A DNA stretch of 64,000 nt from Collimonas humicola (GTDB lineage Bacteria; Pseudomonadota; Gammaproteobacteria; Burkholderiales; Burkholderiaceae_D). Below the pieces are notes generated by a model. It was not told where the DNA came from. It was given only the letters and a program-made list of their open reading frames with translations, and did not search any database. Positions 19,154 to 28,061 of the stretch are shown one piece after another (within the stretch, counting starts at the first letter, position 1; each line of letters begins with the position of its first letter). The position numbers were made by a program, and so were the translations under genes. The DNA lies in assembly GCF_018304945.1 (NCBI RefSeq), contig NZ_JAGQEE010000009.1:104251-168250 (forward strand), in the 5' to 3' direction.

Positions 19154-19193
19154 TGGCGTATGAGTAGCACGTTCCCCTCAGTTTCATACGCCA
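19154..19193. repeat. Perfect 10-bp inverted repeat (hairpin) between hns and phosphohexomutase genes
   Basis: TGGCGTATGA at 19154-19163 is exactly complementary to TCATACGCCA at 19184-19193 across a 20-base loop. There is no T-run after the 3' arm, so it is not a standard intrinsic terminator. It lies about 30 bp before the phosphohexomutase start and could be a leader hairpin or a protein-binding site. Confidence 0.55.
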
Positions 19194-19223
19194 CAGACAG
19201 CTATACTCTTCGTACATAAATTT

Positions 19224-20612
19224 ATGCTTCCACTCTCAAATTCCATCTTCAAAGCGTATGACATTCGAGGTGTAATCGACATTACGCTGGATGCGGGCAT
19301 CGCGCGCCAGATTGGTCACGCTTTCGGTGTCGCTGCCCGTGCTAAAGATGAAAAAACGGTAATCATCGGCCGCGACGGCCGTTTGTCCGGACCGGAGCTG
19401 AGCGCTGCCTTGGCCACAGGTTTGCAGGACGCGGGCGTGGATGTGATCGACCTGGGTGTAGTGGTGACGCCGATGGTGTATTTCGCGACGCATGTGCTTG
19501 GCGCACAGTCCGGCATCATGGTCACCGGCAGCCATAACCCGCCTGATTACAACGGCTTCAAGATGGTGCTGGCCGGGGAAGCGATTTATGGCGAAACCAT
19601 CCAGCAGCTGTATCACGCCATCGCCAATGGCAGCAGCGGGGCTACCGTAGCAGCGCCCAACGGCAGCTATCGGCGGCACGACATCAAGGATGCCTACCTG
19701 CAGCGCATCGTCGGCGACATCAAGCTGGCGCGGCCGATGAAGATCGTGGCCGACTGCGGCAACGGCGTCGCCGGCGCCTTTGCCGGCGAGCTGTATCGCG
19801 CCCTCGGCTGCGAGGCGCAGGAACTGTTCTGCGAAGTGGACGGCACTTTCCCCAACCATCATCCCGATCCGGCCCATCCGGAAAACCTGCAGGACGTGAT
19901 CCGCGCCTTGCAGAACTCCGATGCGGAAATCGGCCTGGCGTTCGATGGCGACGGCGACCGTCTTGGCGTCGTCACGAAAGACGGCCAGATCATCTATCCG
20001 GACCGGCAGCTGATGCTGTTTGCCGCCGACGTGCTGACGCGCCATCCCGGCCGTGAGATTTTGTATGACGTCAAATGCACCCGTCACCTGGCGCCATGGA
20101 TCACCGGGCGCGGCGGCAAGCCCTTGATGTGGAAGACCGGCCACTCGCTGGTCAAGGCCAAGATGCGCGAAACCGGCGCGCCGCTGGGCGGTGAAATGAG
20201 CGGCCATGTTTTCTTCAAGGATCGCTGGTATGGTTTCGATGACGGCCTGTATGCCGGTGCGCGCCTGCTGGAACTGCTGAGCCGCGAAAGCGATCCGTCC
20301 GCGCTGCTGAATGCCTTGCCGCAATCGTCCAGTACGCCTGAGCTGCAATTGAAACTGGAAGAGGGCGAGAATTTCTCCCTGATCGAGAAATTGCAGGGTG
20401 AGGCGCATTTCCCGGGGGCGGAAGAAATCATCAAGATCGACGGCTTGCGGGTTGAATACGCCGACGGTTTCGGCCTGGCGCGTTCTTCCAACACCACGCC
20501 GGTGGTCGTGATGCGCTTCGAGGCCGAGTCGGAGCAGGCGCTGGCGCGGATCCAGTCGGAATTCAAGCGCGTGATCCTGGCTGCCAAGCCCGACGCATCG
20601 CTGCCTTTCTGA
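19224..20612 (+). CDS. manB: Phosphomannomutase/phosphoglucomutase (AlgC/ManB type)
   Basis: The 462-residue alpha-D-phosphohexomutase shows FKAYDIRGV at the start, the phosphoserine loop TGSHNPPDYNGFKM, the metal loop FDGDGDRLG and the sugar-binding GEMSGHVFF. It interconverts mannose or glucose 6- and 1-phosphates and thus feeds GDP-mannose and dTDP/UDP-glucose sugars used in LPS. GC content rises back to housekeeping level here, suggesting a core gene flanked by accessory blocks. It is followed 24 bp later by waaC. Confidence 0.93.
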   Translation: MLPLSNSIFKAYDIRGVIDITLDAGIARQIGHAFGVAARAKDEKTVIIGRDGRLSGPELSAALATGLQDAGVDVIDLGVVVTPMVYFATHVLGAQSGIMVTGSHNPPDYNGFKMVLAGEAIYGETIQQLYHAIANGSSGATVAAPNGSYRRHDIKDAYLQRIVGDIKLARPMKIVADCGNGVAGAFAGELYRALGCEAQELFCEVDGTFPNHHPDPAHPENLQDVIRALQNSDAEIGLAFDGDGDRLGVVTKDGQIIYPDRQLMLFAADVLTRHPGREILYDVKCTRHLAPWITGRGGKPLMWKTGHSLVKAKMRETGAPLGGEMSGHVFFKDRWYGFDDGLYAGARLLELLSRESDPSALLNALPQSSSTPELQLKLEEGENFSLIEKLQGEAHFPGAEEIIKIDGLRVEYADGFGLARSSNTTPVVVMRFEAESEQALARIQSEFKRVILAAKPDASLPF

Positions 20613-20636
20613 TCAACCTGTCGAAATGGCCGCGAT

Positions 20637-21635
20637 TTGAACATTCTGATCGTCCGCGTCTCCTCTTTGGGCGACGTGGTGCATAACATGCCGATGGTAT
20701 CGGACATCCGGCGTCATTATCCCGATGCGAATATCGACTGGGTCGTGGAAGAAGGGTATACCGGCCTGGTGCGCATGAATCCGGACGTGCGCCGCATCAT
20801 TCCGATTGCCTTGCGCCGTTGGCGCAAGAGTCTGTTGTCTGCCGCCACAAGGGCGGAAATTTCAAATTTCAGGCAGCAGCTCAAGCAGGATACCTACGAT
20901 TTCGTGTTCGATACACAAGGCTTACTGAAAACCAGTGTAGTAATGTGGATGGCGCGGCTTGCGCAAGGCGGCCAACGGGTCGGATTGGCGAATGCAACTG
21001 AGGGCTCAGGCTATGAGCCGCTGTCACGCGTATTTCATTCCAAGAGCGTCGAGGTGGACCTGCATACGCACGCTGTATTGCGTGCCCGTGAAGTAGCGGC
21101 AAAGGCGCTTGGCTACAGCGTCGACGGCGTTGCAGATTTCAATCTGCATCAGCCGGCCATGACGCCCGCAGAGCGGCCCGCATGGCTGTCGGATGCGCCA
21201 TACGCGGTCTTTTTCCATGGCACGGCGCGTGCTGCCAAGCAGTGGCCCAATATTAACTGGGTGCGCATTGCGGCGCTGCTTGCCGAACGGGGGCTGCGCG
21301 TGTTGCTGCCTTGGGGGAGCGATGCTGAGAAAAACACTGCGGAGCAACTGGCGAGTCAAATGAGCAATGCGTGGGTGCTCCCTAAATTGTCACTGTTGGA
21401 GGCTGTGGTGCTGGCGCAGCGTGCGGAGTTAGTGATTGGTGTTGACACTGGTTTGACTCATATTGCTGCTGCATTCAATCGACCGACAGTCGAGTTGTAC
21501 TGCGATTCACCTCGCTGGAAAACCGAGGGTAATTGGTCAGATAAAATCGTCAATTTGGGTGATCATGGGTACTCACCGACGGCGGAGCAGGTCGAGGATG
21601 CCGTGACCATGCTCATAGATTCTGTCAGCAGGTAA
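20637..21635 (+). CDS. waaC: Lipopolysaccharide heptosyltransferase I
   Basis: The 332-residue GT9 protein starts from TTG (an ATG 11 bases upstream is out of frame and meets a stop) and reads NILIVRVSSLGDVVHNMP, the WaaC/RfaC opening. It has FDTQGLLKTSVVMWMAR, FFHGTARAAKQWP and IGVDTGLTHIAAAFNRPTVELY. WaaC adds the first L,D-heptose to Kdo2-lipid A at the inner membrane. With the phosphohexomutase gene it forms a conserved core pair; waaA is found about 20 kb away at 41932, so accessory and selenium genes sit between the two inner-core genes. Confidence 0.95.
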   Translation: MNILIVRVSSLGDVVHNMPMVSDIRRHYPDANIDWVVEEGYTGLVRMNPDVRRIIPIALRRWRKSLLSAATRAEISNFRQQLKQDTYDFVFDTQGLLKTSVVMWMARLAQGGQRVGLANATEGSGYEPLSRVFHSKSVEVDLHTHAVLRAREVAAKALGYSVDGVADFNLHQPAMTPAERPAWLSDAPYAVFFHGTARAAKQWPNINWVRIAALLAERGLRVLLPWGSDAEKNTAEQLASQMSNAWVLPKLSLLEAVVLAQRAELVIGVDTGLTHIAAAFNRPTVELYCDSPRWKTEGNWSDKIVNLGDHGYSPTAEQVEDAVTMLIDSVSR

Positions 21636-21795
21636 TGTATATCGATCTATCAAAAACATGCCGAAGTGCCGACCCGTTGACTGCCTTTCTAAAGGATGTT
21701 TTTGTTAAGCTAACCGCAGCGCAGATTCAAGTAATCTTTACAAGTATCTTTACGCCGGACTTGGATTTTCAATTTTCTACACAAACAAAAAAGCA

Positions 21796-22491
21796 ATGAA
21801 GAAAATCGCTATCGTTCAGTCCAACTATATCCCGTGGAAGGGGTATTTTGACATGATCGCTGCTGTGGATGAATTCATCCTCTATGATGACATGCAATAC
21901 ACGAGGCGCGATTGGCGTAACCGTAACCAGATAAAAACACCGCAAGGGCGACAGTGGCTCACTGTACCGGTCAAGGTGAAGGGTAAATATCACCAGTCAA
22001 TACGCGAAACGGAAATTGATGATGCAGAATGGGCCGAAGGGCACTGGAAAACGCTCACCCAGAATTACCGCCATGCGCCGCATTTTGAAGAAATTGCTAC
22101 TTTGCTTGAGCCTTTATACATAAGACGTACGCACACGCGTTTGTCTGCCCTTAACCGCGAGTTAATCGAGATTATCTGTCAGTACCTAGGTATTGCTACA
22201 AAAATCAGTAACTCTTGGGATTACTCTTTGATCGAAGGTAAAAGCGAACGTCTTGCTGATCTTTGTGAGCAAGCCGGAGGGGCGGAGTATGTCTCCGGCC
22301 CGGCGGCAAAGGACTATATCGAAGAGCATTTTTTTACCGAACGAAACATAAAGCTTACTTGGTTCAATTATGAGGGGTATCCAGAACACCCTCAGTTGTG
22401 GGGAGAATTTACTCACGGCGTCAGCATAGTCGATTTGCTGTTTAACTGCGGCAAGGATGCACCACTCTATATGAAATATATCAAGCCATGA
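21796..22491 (+). CDS. WbqC family protein
   Basis: The 231-residue protein starts [19 protein letters not shown] and continues [19 protein letters not shown], with the late [15 protein letters not shown]: the WbqC/WbmP-like family signature. These proteins occur in O-antigen and antibiotic clusters and are suggested to modify or transfer amino-acid or acyl groups on amino sugars, but no activity is firmly established. It overlaps the next gene by 4 bases and starts the second accessory sugar block, 160 bp after waaC. Confidence 0.82.
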   Translation: MKKIAIVQSNYIPWKGYFDMIAAVDEFILYDDMQYTRRDWRNRNQIKTPQGRQWLTVPVKVKGKYHQSIRETEIDDAEWAEGHWKTLTQNYRHAPHFEEIATLLEPLYIRRTHTRLSALNRELIEIICQYLGIATKISNSWDYSLIEGKSERLADLCEQAGGAEYVSGPAAKDYIEEHFFTERNIKLTWFNYEGYPEHPQLWGEFTHGVSIVDLLFNCGKDAPLYMKYIKP

Positions 22492-23423
22492 AACTTTCAA
22501 TTGTCTCCACTCTTTATAAATCTGAGCAATATATTGAAGAGTTTTGCAACAGAGCAGAGGCTGCCGCGCGCCAAGTTGTTGGCGACGAATACGAGATTCT
22601 CCTGGTCAATGATGGCTCGCCGGACAGCAGCCTCGAGTGTGCAATCCGCCTCAGTGAATCAAATTCGCACATAGTAGTTGTCGATCTATCTCGCAATTTT
22701 GGCCATCACAAGGCGATGATGACGGGATTGGCGCATGCCGGCGGCGAGCACATTTTTCTCATCGACAGCGACCTTGAAGAGGAGCCGGAGTGGTTGCTCA
22801 GCTTCTCTAAGCAAATGGGCCGAGATCCGTGTGATGTGGTCTACGGTGTGCAGGAGTATCGCAAGGGCGATGTTATGGAGCGATGGAGCGGTCAATGGTA
22901 TTACCGCTTATTTCAGGCGTTGACAGGTCTTGCCCTGCCGGAAAATATTGTCACCGCAAGACTAATGACACGCCGATATGTTAAAGCTCTGCTGCTCCAT
23001 GAAGAAAGAGAGCTTATGATTGCCGGCCTTTGGCTTATTACCGGTTTTGACCAGCAACCACAGATTGTCAAAAAACATAGCACAAGTGAAACTACGTACA
23101 CTTTGAGGCATAAGCTTTCAGTCTTGGTAAATGCCATTACTTCCTTCAGCAATGCACCGCTAGTCGGTATTTTTTACATTGGCGTGAGCATTTTTTTACT
23201 GGCGGGAGCTTATACAGTTTATCTTTTCATCTATTGGTTATTTCTTGCCAAACCCCTCAGCGGCTGGACTTCGGTTATGGCGTCCATCTGGTTATTGGGA
23301 GGACTGATCATTTCTTTTATAGGCATCATTGGCATTTATCTCTCCAAGATATTTTCGGAGACCAAGCGGCGACCATATACGATCGTGCGAGAAATCTATA
23401 ATAGAAAAATGATGGAAGATTGA
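22488..23423 (+). CDS. GT2 glycosyltransferase with two C-terminal membrane spans (GtrB/DPM-like)
   Basis: The 311-residue protein has a family 2 catalytic domain ([42 protein letters not shown] with the DxD acids) followed by two long hydrophobic helices near residues 225-285. That is the layout of GtrB and bacterial dolichyl-phosphate-mannose-like synthases, which load a hexose onto undecaprenyl phosphate on the cytoplasmic side. A GtrA-like flippase and a large polytopic protein are encoded 4-6 kb downstream, so a Gtr-type side-branch system is plausible. Sugar unknown. Confidence 0.82.
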   Translation: MKLSIVSTLYKSEQYIEEFCNRAEAAARQVVGDEYEILLVNDGSPDSSLECAIRLSESNSHIVVVDLSRNFGHHKAMMTGLAHAGGEHIFLIDSDLEEEPEWLLSFSKQMGRDPCDVVYGVQEYRKGDVMERWSGQWYYRLFQALTGLALPENIVTARLMTRRYVKALLLHEERELMIAGLWLITGFDQQPQIVKKHSTSETTYTLRHKLSVLVNAITSFSNAPLVGIFYIGVSIFLLAGAYTVYLFIYWLFLAKPLSGWTSVMASIWLLGGLIISFIGIIGIYLSKIFSETKRRPYTIVREIYNRKMMED

Positions 23424-23459
23424 ATTACGTCGCTAGTTAAATTCTCTTAGAGAGATAAT

Positions 23460-24284
23460 ATGAATACAACGCCATCTGGCGATATTCCTTTTTATGGAGT
23501 ATTGAAAAGAGATATCTCTGCCACAATGATTGAGAAAGCCGTCGAAGAGATACGCAACCTTGGATTTACGGTAGTTCCTTCCGGATTTTCTGATGCTGAA
23601 CTAAAGATAATTTCCGAAAGATTCGATTTGTTGCGCTTAGAATATGCAAAAAAGTTTGGAGAAAGCTATCTAGAAAATATTGATGAACACAACACTCTCC
23701 GATTACCTCTGGCGTTTGATTCTTGTTTCCTCGATCTGGCAGCCAATTCAAATGTCATCGAAATTATTAGCAAACTTATCGTTGGAAAATTTATTTTGAA
23801 TCAACAAAATGGGATCATCAATCCTGCGGGAAAAATTTATAATCAGGGAGCATGGCATAGAGATCTTCCATATCAGCATTTTGTGTCATCGACACCATTG
23901 GCTATCAATGCGTTGTTTTGTGTCGACGAGTTCAATCTGAATAATGGGGCGACTCATGTTCTGCCTGCTAGTCATAGGCAGGAATCATTTCCATCAGATG
24001 CATATATCATAAAAAATGAAGTTCAGGTGAAAGCCGCTGCAGGTTCTTTCATCTTGATTGATTGCATGGCTTTTCACCGTGGTGGCAGAAATTTATCAGA
24101 AAAAAACAGGCGTGCTGTAAATCATGTTTATACGATTCCTTTGATGAAACAGCAGATCGATATACCTGCGATACTGAGTAACATGGATTTCGACGCTAAA
24201 GTCAAAGATTTACTCGGGTTTAAATACAAAGTCCCTCAATCGATCGAAGCTTTTCTCTTATCAAGGGAATTGACTGGCCTTTGA
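23460..24284 (+). CDS. Phytanoyl-CoA dioxygenase (PhyH) family protein
   Basis: The 274-residue protein has an Fe(II)/2-oxoglutarate oxygenase pattern: an HxD in WHRDLPYQHF, a GATHVLPASHRQ segment and a distal His in MAFHRGGRN. The first two give the facial triad together with the distal His, and the nearby Arg would bind 2-oxoglutarate. Family members hydroxylate varied small molecules. In a surface-polysaccharide cluster the substrate is probably a sugar or acyl substituent, but nothing in the sequence fixes it. The 273 bp after it is AT-rich and holds only an unconvincing 63-codon frame. Confidence 0.78.
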   Translation: MNTTPSGDIPFYGVLKRDISATMIEKAVEEIRNLGFTVVPSGFSDAELKIISERFDLLRLEYAKKFGESYLENIDEHNTLRLPLAFDSCFLDLAANSNVIEIISKLIVGKFILNQQNGIINPAGKIYNQGAWHRDLPYQHFVSSTPLAINALFCVDEFNLNNGATHVLPASHRQESFPSDAYIIKNEVQVKAAAGSFILIDCMAFHRGGRNLSEKNRRAVNHVYTIPLMKQQIDIPAILSNMDFDAKVKDLLGFKYKVPQSIEAFLLSRELTGL

Positions 24285-24557
24285 TGTTGGCATATGTGAT
24301 TTTATTGCTATCTGAAAAATAGTAAAAATGGATGTAAACAATTTTGTTAATGTGCGCTCGACTATTTATATTTCCGATATTACTGTGTGGTATTTGGAAA
24401 AGCGTGGAAAATTGGATAATACTTCGATATTCCGAGCGTCAGCGACCGCTCTTTTTTTGATACTGGTTGTAGGGAAAATGGCAGCACTAATAAAACCTAC
24501 GCTCTTAAAAATTGAGTAGAGCGCCTGTTTGTTGTTGATGTCAAAGATTGGATATGC

Positions 24558-25193
24558 GTGAATAAAGAAAATAATGAGCTTTTGTCGGATGTGGCTGGTT
24601 ATTACTCTGCCAAATTAGCGACACATGGCGAGACGCCACTTGGCGTTGACTGGAATGGTGAGGCAAGCCAGATATTGCGTTTTGAGCAGTTGTGCAAACT
24701 GGTTACGCAGCCTAAAGGTTTCTCACTTGCAGACCTTGGATGTGGTTACGGCGCCTTGTTCGAGTATTTGGTACCGCATTATGAGAGCTTTACTTACATT
24801 GGTTGCGACGTGTCTAATGATATGGTGCGAGCCGCGCAGGCACGCTATGAAAAGAGCGCCAATGCCAGCTTCGTGGTCACGTCTGAACCTCTTGAGGTAA
24901 CGGACTACGTTATAGCAAGCGGTATTTTCAATGTCCGGCTAGAACGCAGCGATGAGGAGTGGCGGGACTATCTCGAGACGACTTTGGATATATTGGACCG
25001 CAGCAGTCGTTTTGGGTTTGCTTTTAATTGTCTGACTTCGTATTCGGATCCCGATAAGATGCGGGACTATTTATATTACGCAAATCCTGGTGAGTTATTT
25101 GATTTATGCAAACAACGCTATTCTCGCAATGTCGCGTTGCTGCATGACTACGGACTATATGAGTTCACTATATTGGTGAGAAAAATCCTATGA
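24558..25193 (+). CDS. Class I SAM-dependent methyltransferase
   Basis: The 211-residue protein starts at GTG and has motif I LADLGCGYGALFEYL, an acidic end of strand 2 (YIGCDVS) and NCLTSYSD. The fold is a standard Rossmann methyltransferase. It is translationally coupled to the acetyltransferase that follows (ATGA overlap), suggesting both decorate the same sugar. No specific substrate can be named; O-antigen O- or N-methylation is the contextual guess. Confidence 0.8.
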   Translation: MNKENNELLSDVAGYYSAKLATHGETPLGVDWNGEASQILRFEQLCKLVTQPKGFSLADLGCGYGALFEYLVPHYESFTYIGCDVSNDMVRAAQARYEKSANASFVVTSEPLEVTDYVIASGIFNVRLERSDEEWRDYLETTLDILDRSSRFGFAFNCLTSYSDPDKMRDYLYYANPGELFDLCKQRYSRNVALLHDYGLYEFTILVRKIL

Positions 25194-25855
25194 AAAGGCA
25201 ACTGATCATTTTTGGATCTGGAGATATTGCCGAATTGGCTCACTACTATTTTTCGACGGACTCCGACTATGAAGTCGTCGCCTTCACGGTAGATGCCGAG
25301 TACCTTGTTTCGCCCGAATTTTGTGGATTACCCGTAGTGCCGTTTGGCGAGCTGAGAAATTTCTTCTCGCCGGACAATCACGAGATCTTCATCGCATTGA
25401 GCTATTCCAAGCTCAATCAATTGCGCAAGGAAAAATACCTTGCTGCGAAAGCCTTGAATTATCGCTTGGCCAGTTATGTGAGTTCCCGTGCCACAGTGCT
25501 CAATGATGGAGTGATTGGTGACAATTGCTTTATCCTGGAAGACAACACCATTCAGCCTTTCGTCACGATAGGTAGTAACGTGACTCTCTGGAGCGGCAAT
25601 CATATCGGGCATCATTCGACTATTCACGATCATTGCTTCATCGCATCTCATGTGGTGATTTCTGGCGGGGTCGAAGTCGGAGAATCCTGTTTTATTGGCG
25701 TTAATGCGACATTGCGTGATCACATCAAAATTGGTGAAAAATGCGTGATTGGTGCTGGGGCGCTGTTGTTGGCCGATGCAGAACCAGAAGGGGTTTATAT
25801 CTCCGAAGTTGCTGCACGCTCCAAGGTGCCAAGTTCTCGTCTGAGAAAAATTTAA
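25190..25855 (+). CDS. NeuD/PglD-like sugar acetyltransferase
   Basis: The 221-residue protein opens with a Rossmann-like nucleotide-sugar domain (LIIFGSGDIAELAHYYF) followed by hexapeptide repeats (VIGDNCFILEDNTIQPF, IGSNVTLWSGNHIGHHSTI, SCFIGVNATLRDHIKIG), the two-domain layout of NeuD and PglD. His residues in SGNHIGHHS resemble the catalytic base position. PglD-type enzymes N-acetylate UDP-4-amino sugars, and related ones act on dTDP-4-amino sugars such as those made by WecE, encoded 4.5 kb downstream. Acceptor inferred only. Confidence 0.8.
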   Translation: MKRQLIIFGSGDIAELAHYYFSTDSDYEVVAFTVDAEYLVSPEFCGLPVVPFGELRNFFSPDNHEIFIALSYSKLNQLRKEKYLAAKALNYRLASYVSSRATVLNDGVIGDNCFILEDNTIQPFVTIGSNVTLWSGNHIGHHSTIHDHCFIASHVVISGGVEVGESCFIGVNATLRDHIKIGEKCVIGAGALLLADAEPEGVYISEVAARSKVPSSRLRKI

Positions 25856-25865
25856 GGGGAGACTG

Positions 25866-26777
25866 ATGCGCTGGATCAAACATGGACAACTTTATTGTCC
25901 TGAGGCGACTCACCCTAAACTGGCAAGTCATGCCGCCAACCCGTTGGCCCTCCTTTTGGATGGTGATGTGTACCGTGTTTTTTATAGCGGTCGGGATATG
26001 CAAAATCGCTCGTCGGTAGGGTATGTGGATGTGGACGTAGTGAAGCGGGAGGTCATCTACATTCACGATCAGCCTATATTCGAGCATGGACCACAAGGCA
26101 GCTTCTACTCGCATGGCGTTAGCATAGGCAACTGCTATGAAGTTGATGGGTGTCGCTACATTTTATTCATGGGGTGGCAATATCCTCCCGATGGCCACTG
26201 GCGAGGAGATATTGGCCGCCTGATATTAGACTCCGACCTCTCTCTTCGTCTCGACAGCGATGAACCGTTCATCTCTATCGATGAAATTGATCCGGTAAGT
26301 CTTTCGTATCCGTGGGTTATGCGCGACGAAAGCGATGTTTATCGTATGTGGTATGGATCGACAGTGACCTGGGACGCCGGGAACGGTGAAATGCTGCACG
26401 TAATCAATCATGCTGCTTCGAATAACGGGCATCATTGGCAGCGTGGTGGTCTTGCCATTCCGTATCGGTTAGGTATTGCTCAAGCATTTTCACGTCCATC
26501 CGTTATTGGGAACCGATCTGACGGTTATCAAATGTGGTTCTCGTACCGAAGCGGCTCGGGCGAAAAATACCGGATCGGTTATGCGTATAGCCGCGATGGA
26601 GAAACCTGGGAGCTCCGATTGGACGAAGTCGGGATCGATGTTTCATCCGATGGCTGGGATTCCGAAATGATCGAATACCCTTTTGTTTTTGATCACAAAG
26701 GACAACGTTTGATGCTGTACAACGGCAACGGCAACGGAAAAACGGGATTTGGTATTGCGGTGCTGGAAAATGAATAA
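25866..26777 (+). CDS. Glycosidase-like five-bladed beta-propeller protein
   Basis: The 303-residue protein consists of repeated beta segments rich in W/Y and D (YRVFYSGRDMQNRSSVGYV, YRMWYGSTVTWDAGNG, YQMWFSYRSGSGEKYRIGY, YSRDGETWE), like the GH43/GH62/GH32-type propellers and glucosyl-hydrolase-like proteins in polysaccharide clusters. No signal peptide is present, so it appears cytoplasmic, which is odd for a secreted hydrolase. It may be a transferase or a sugar-binding protein. It overlaps the GtrA gene by 8 bases. Confidence 0.55.
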   Translation: MRWIKHGQLYCPEATHPKLASHAANPLALLLDGDVYRVFYSGRDMQNRSSVGYVDVDVVKREVIYIHDQPIFEHGPQGSFYSHGVSIGNCYEVDGCRYILFMGWQYPPDGHWRGDIGRLILDSDLSLRLDSDEPFISIDEIDPVSLSYPWVMRDESDVYRMWYGSTVTWDAGNGEMLHVINHAASNNGHHWQRGGLAIPYRLGIAQAFSRPSVIGNRSDGYQMWFSYRSGSGEKYRIGYAYSRDGETWELRLDEVGIDVSSDGWDSEMIEYPFVFDHKGQRLMLYNGNGNGKTGFGIAVLENE

Positions 26778-27192
26778 ATCCATGGCGGTACATAAGTCGG
26801 CGGTGCAGTTGTTCCGCTATGGCGTGGTCGGCATTGCAAGCAATCTCGCTGGATATTTGCTTTTCTTACTAATTACATACATTGGTGTTGAGCCAAAAAT
26901 TGCAATGACATTGTTGTATGCGGCCGGAGCCACGGCAGGTTTTTTTGGGAATCGACGCTGGGCTTTTGCTCACGAAGGCGCACTATTGGAAGCCGGTACT
27001 CGATATGTTATTGCGCACTTGTTTGGATACATGATTAATTTTTTTATCTTACTAACGTTCGTCGATGTGCTGGGATATTCTCACCAAAAAGTGCAGGCAG
27101 TCGCGATTATTGTGGTGGCTGGTTTTCTTTTCGTGGTCTTCAAATATTTCGTTTTCTCAAAAAAACAGAGTTGCAAGGAGGGACATGAATGA
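26770..27192 (+). CDS. GtrA-like membrane protein
   Basis: The 140-residue protein has four hydrophobic helices and the GtrA family features LFRYGVVGIASNLAGYLLF, GFFGNRRWAF and FKYFVFSKK. GtrA proteins are thought to flip undecaprenyl-phosphate-linked sugars to the periplasm for O-antigen side-chain glycosylation. Start taken at ATG 26770 inside the end of the preceding gene; ATG 26782 is also possible. It overlaps the next gene by 4 bases. It pairs naturally with the GtrB-like transferase at 22488. Confidence 0.88.
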   Translation: MNKSMAVHKSAVQLFRYGVVGIASNLAGYLLFLLITYIGVEPKIAMTLLYAAGATAGFFGNRRWAFAHEGALLEAGTRYVIAHLFGYMINFFILLTFVDVLGYSHQKVQAVAIIVVAGFLFVVFKYFVFSKKQSCKEGHE

Positions 27193-28061
27193 AAAAATGC
27201 CTCTCATGTTCTACCCGCTTTCCTGCGCCAAATTCCAGTTGCCCGGCTTGCGGATGGACCCCAGGCACATATGCGGGTTTTCCAGCGTATGCACCTGCTC
27301 TGGCTCAGGAAGGCGGTGGCTTCAAGGCGGCTTACTTCGCTGACTTGGCTCGACGCGAAGCCAGGCATTTCTGGTTTCGTGGCCGCAATCGTTTAATCAT
27401 TTGGGCGCTAGAAAAATATTGCCCTGGGTTTCGCTCATTTCTTGAGGTCGGCTGCGGTACCGGATATGTATTGTCAGGTATCGCCAAGGCTCATGCTGGT
27501 GCGCAGCTTCATGGCAGCGAAATATTTGCGACTGGGTTGGCTTTCGCTGCTGAGCGACAACCAGGTATCGATTTCATGCAAATGGATGCAAGAAATATTC
27601 CGTTTGTTGAAGAATTTGAGGCGATAGGTGCTTTTGATGTATTGGAGCACATCGAAGAAGACGAGCAGGTTCTGGCTCAGATGCATGATGCTTTGAAACC
27701 AGGCGGAGTCGTGCTGCTTACAGTTCCGCAGCATGCCTGGCTGTGGAGCCCGATTGATGACTATGCTTGTCATGTGCGGCGTTACTCTGCTAAAGAACTG
27801 CGCTTGAAAGTCAATGCAGCTGGCTTTGAAATTCTGCGTAGCACCTCATTCGTGTCAAGCCTGCTTCTTGCAATGTTTGTTTCCCGTATGTTCCAAAAAC
27901 GAAAATCGGAGAAAAAGATGGATGCCACTGCGGAACTCAGAATTTCGAGTTGGCTAAATTATCTTTTCGAAGCAATGCTGAGTGCGGAAGTGGCCCTGAT
28001 CCGTGCCGGCATCGATTTGCCGATAGGTGGTTCTCGTTTGATTGTGGCAAGAAAATTATGA
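27189..28061 (+). CDS. SAM-dependent methyltransferase with N-terminal zinc-ribbon
   Basis: The first 25 residues contain CLSC and CPAC separated by 12 residues, a zinc-ribbon-like knuckle. This is followed by a class I methyltransferase: FLEVGCGTGYVLSG, GAFDVLEHIEEDEQVL, LKPGGVVLLTVPQHAWLWS. The last pattern resembles UbiG/COQ5-like enzymes. The product is 290 residues and ends in the start codon of the next gene (ATGA). Methylation of a lipid-linked sugar or polysaccharide terminus is a contextual guess. Confidence 0.78.
   Translation: MKKCLSCSTRFPAPNSSCPACGWTPGTYAGFPAYAPALAQEGGGFKAAYFADLARREARHFWFRGRNRLIIWALEKYCPGFRSFLEVGCGTGYVLSGIAKAHAGAQLHGSEIFATGLAFAAERQPGIDFMQMDARNIPFVEEFEAIGAFDVLEHIEEDEQVLAQMHDALKPGGVVLLTVPQHAWLWSPIDDYACHVRRYSAKELRLKVNAAGFEILRSTSFVSSLLLAMFVSRMFQKRKSEKKMDATAELRISSWLNYLFEAMLSAEVALIRAGIDLPIGGSRLIVARKL

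Noticed and set aside
24328..24519. 63-codon frame between the PhyH and methyltransferase genes
   Set aside because: No ribosome-binding site, no family resemblance; could be a gene remnant but cannot be supported.
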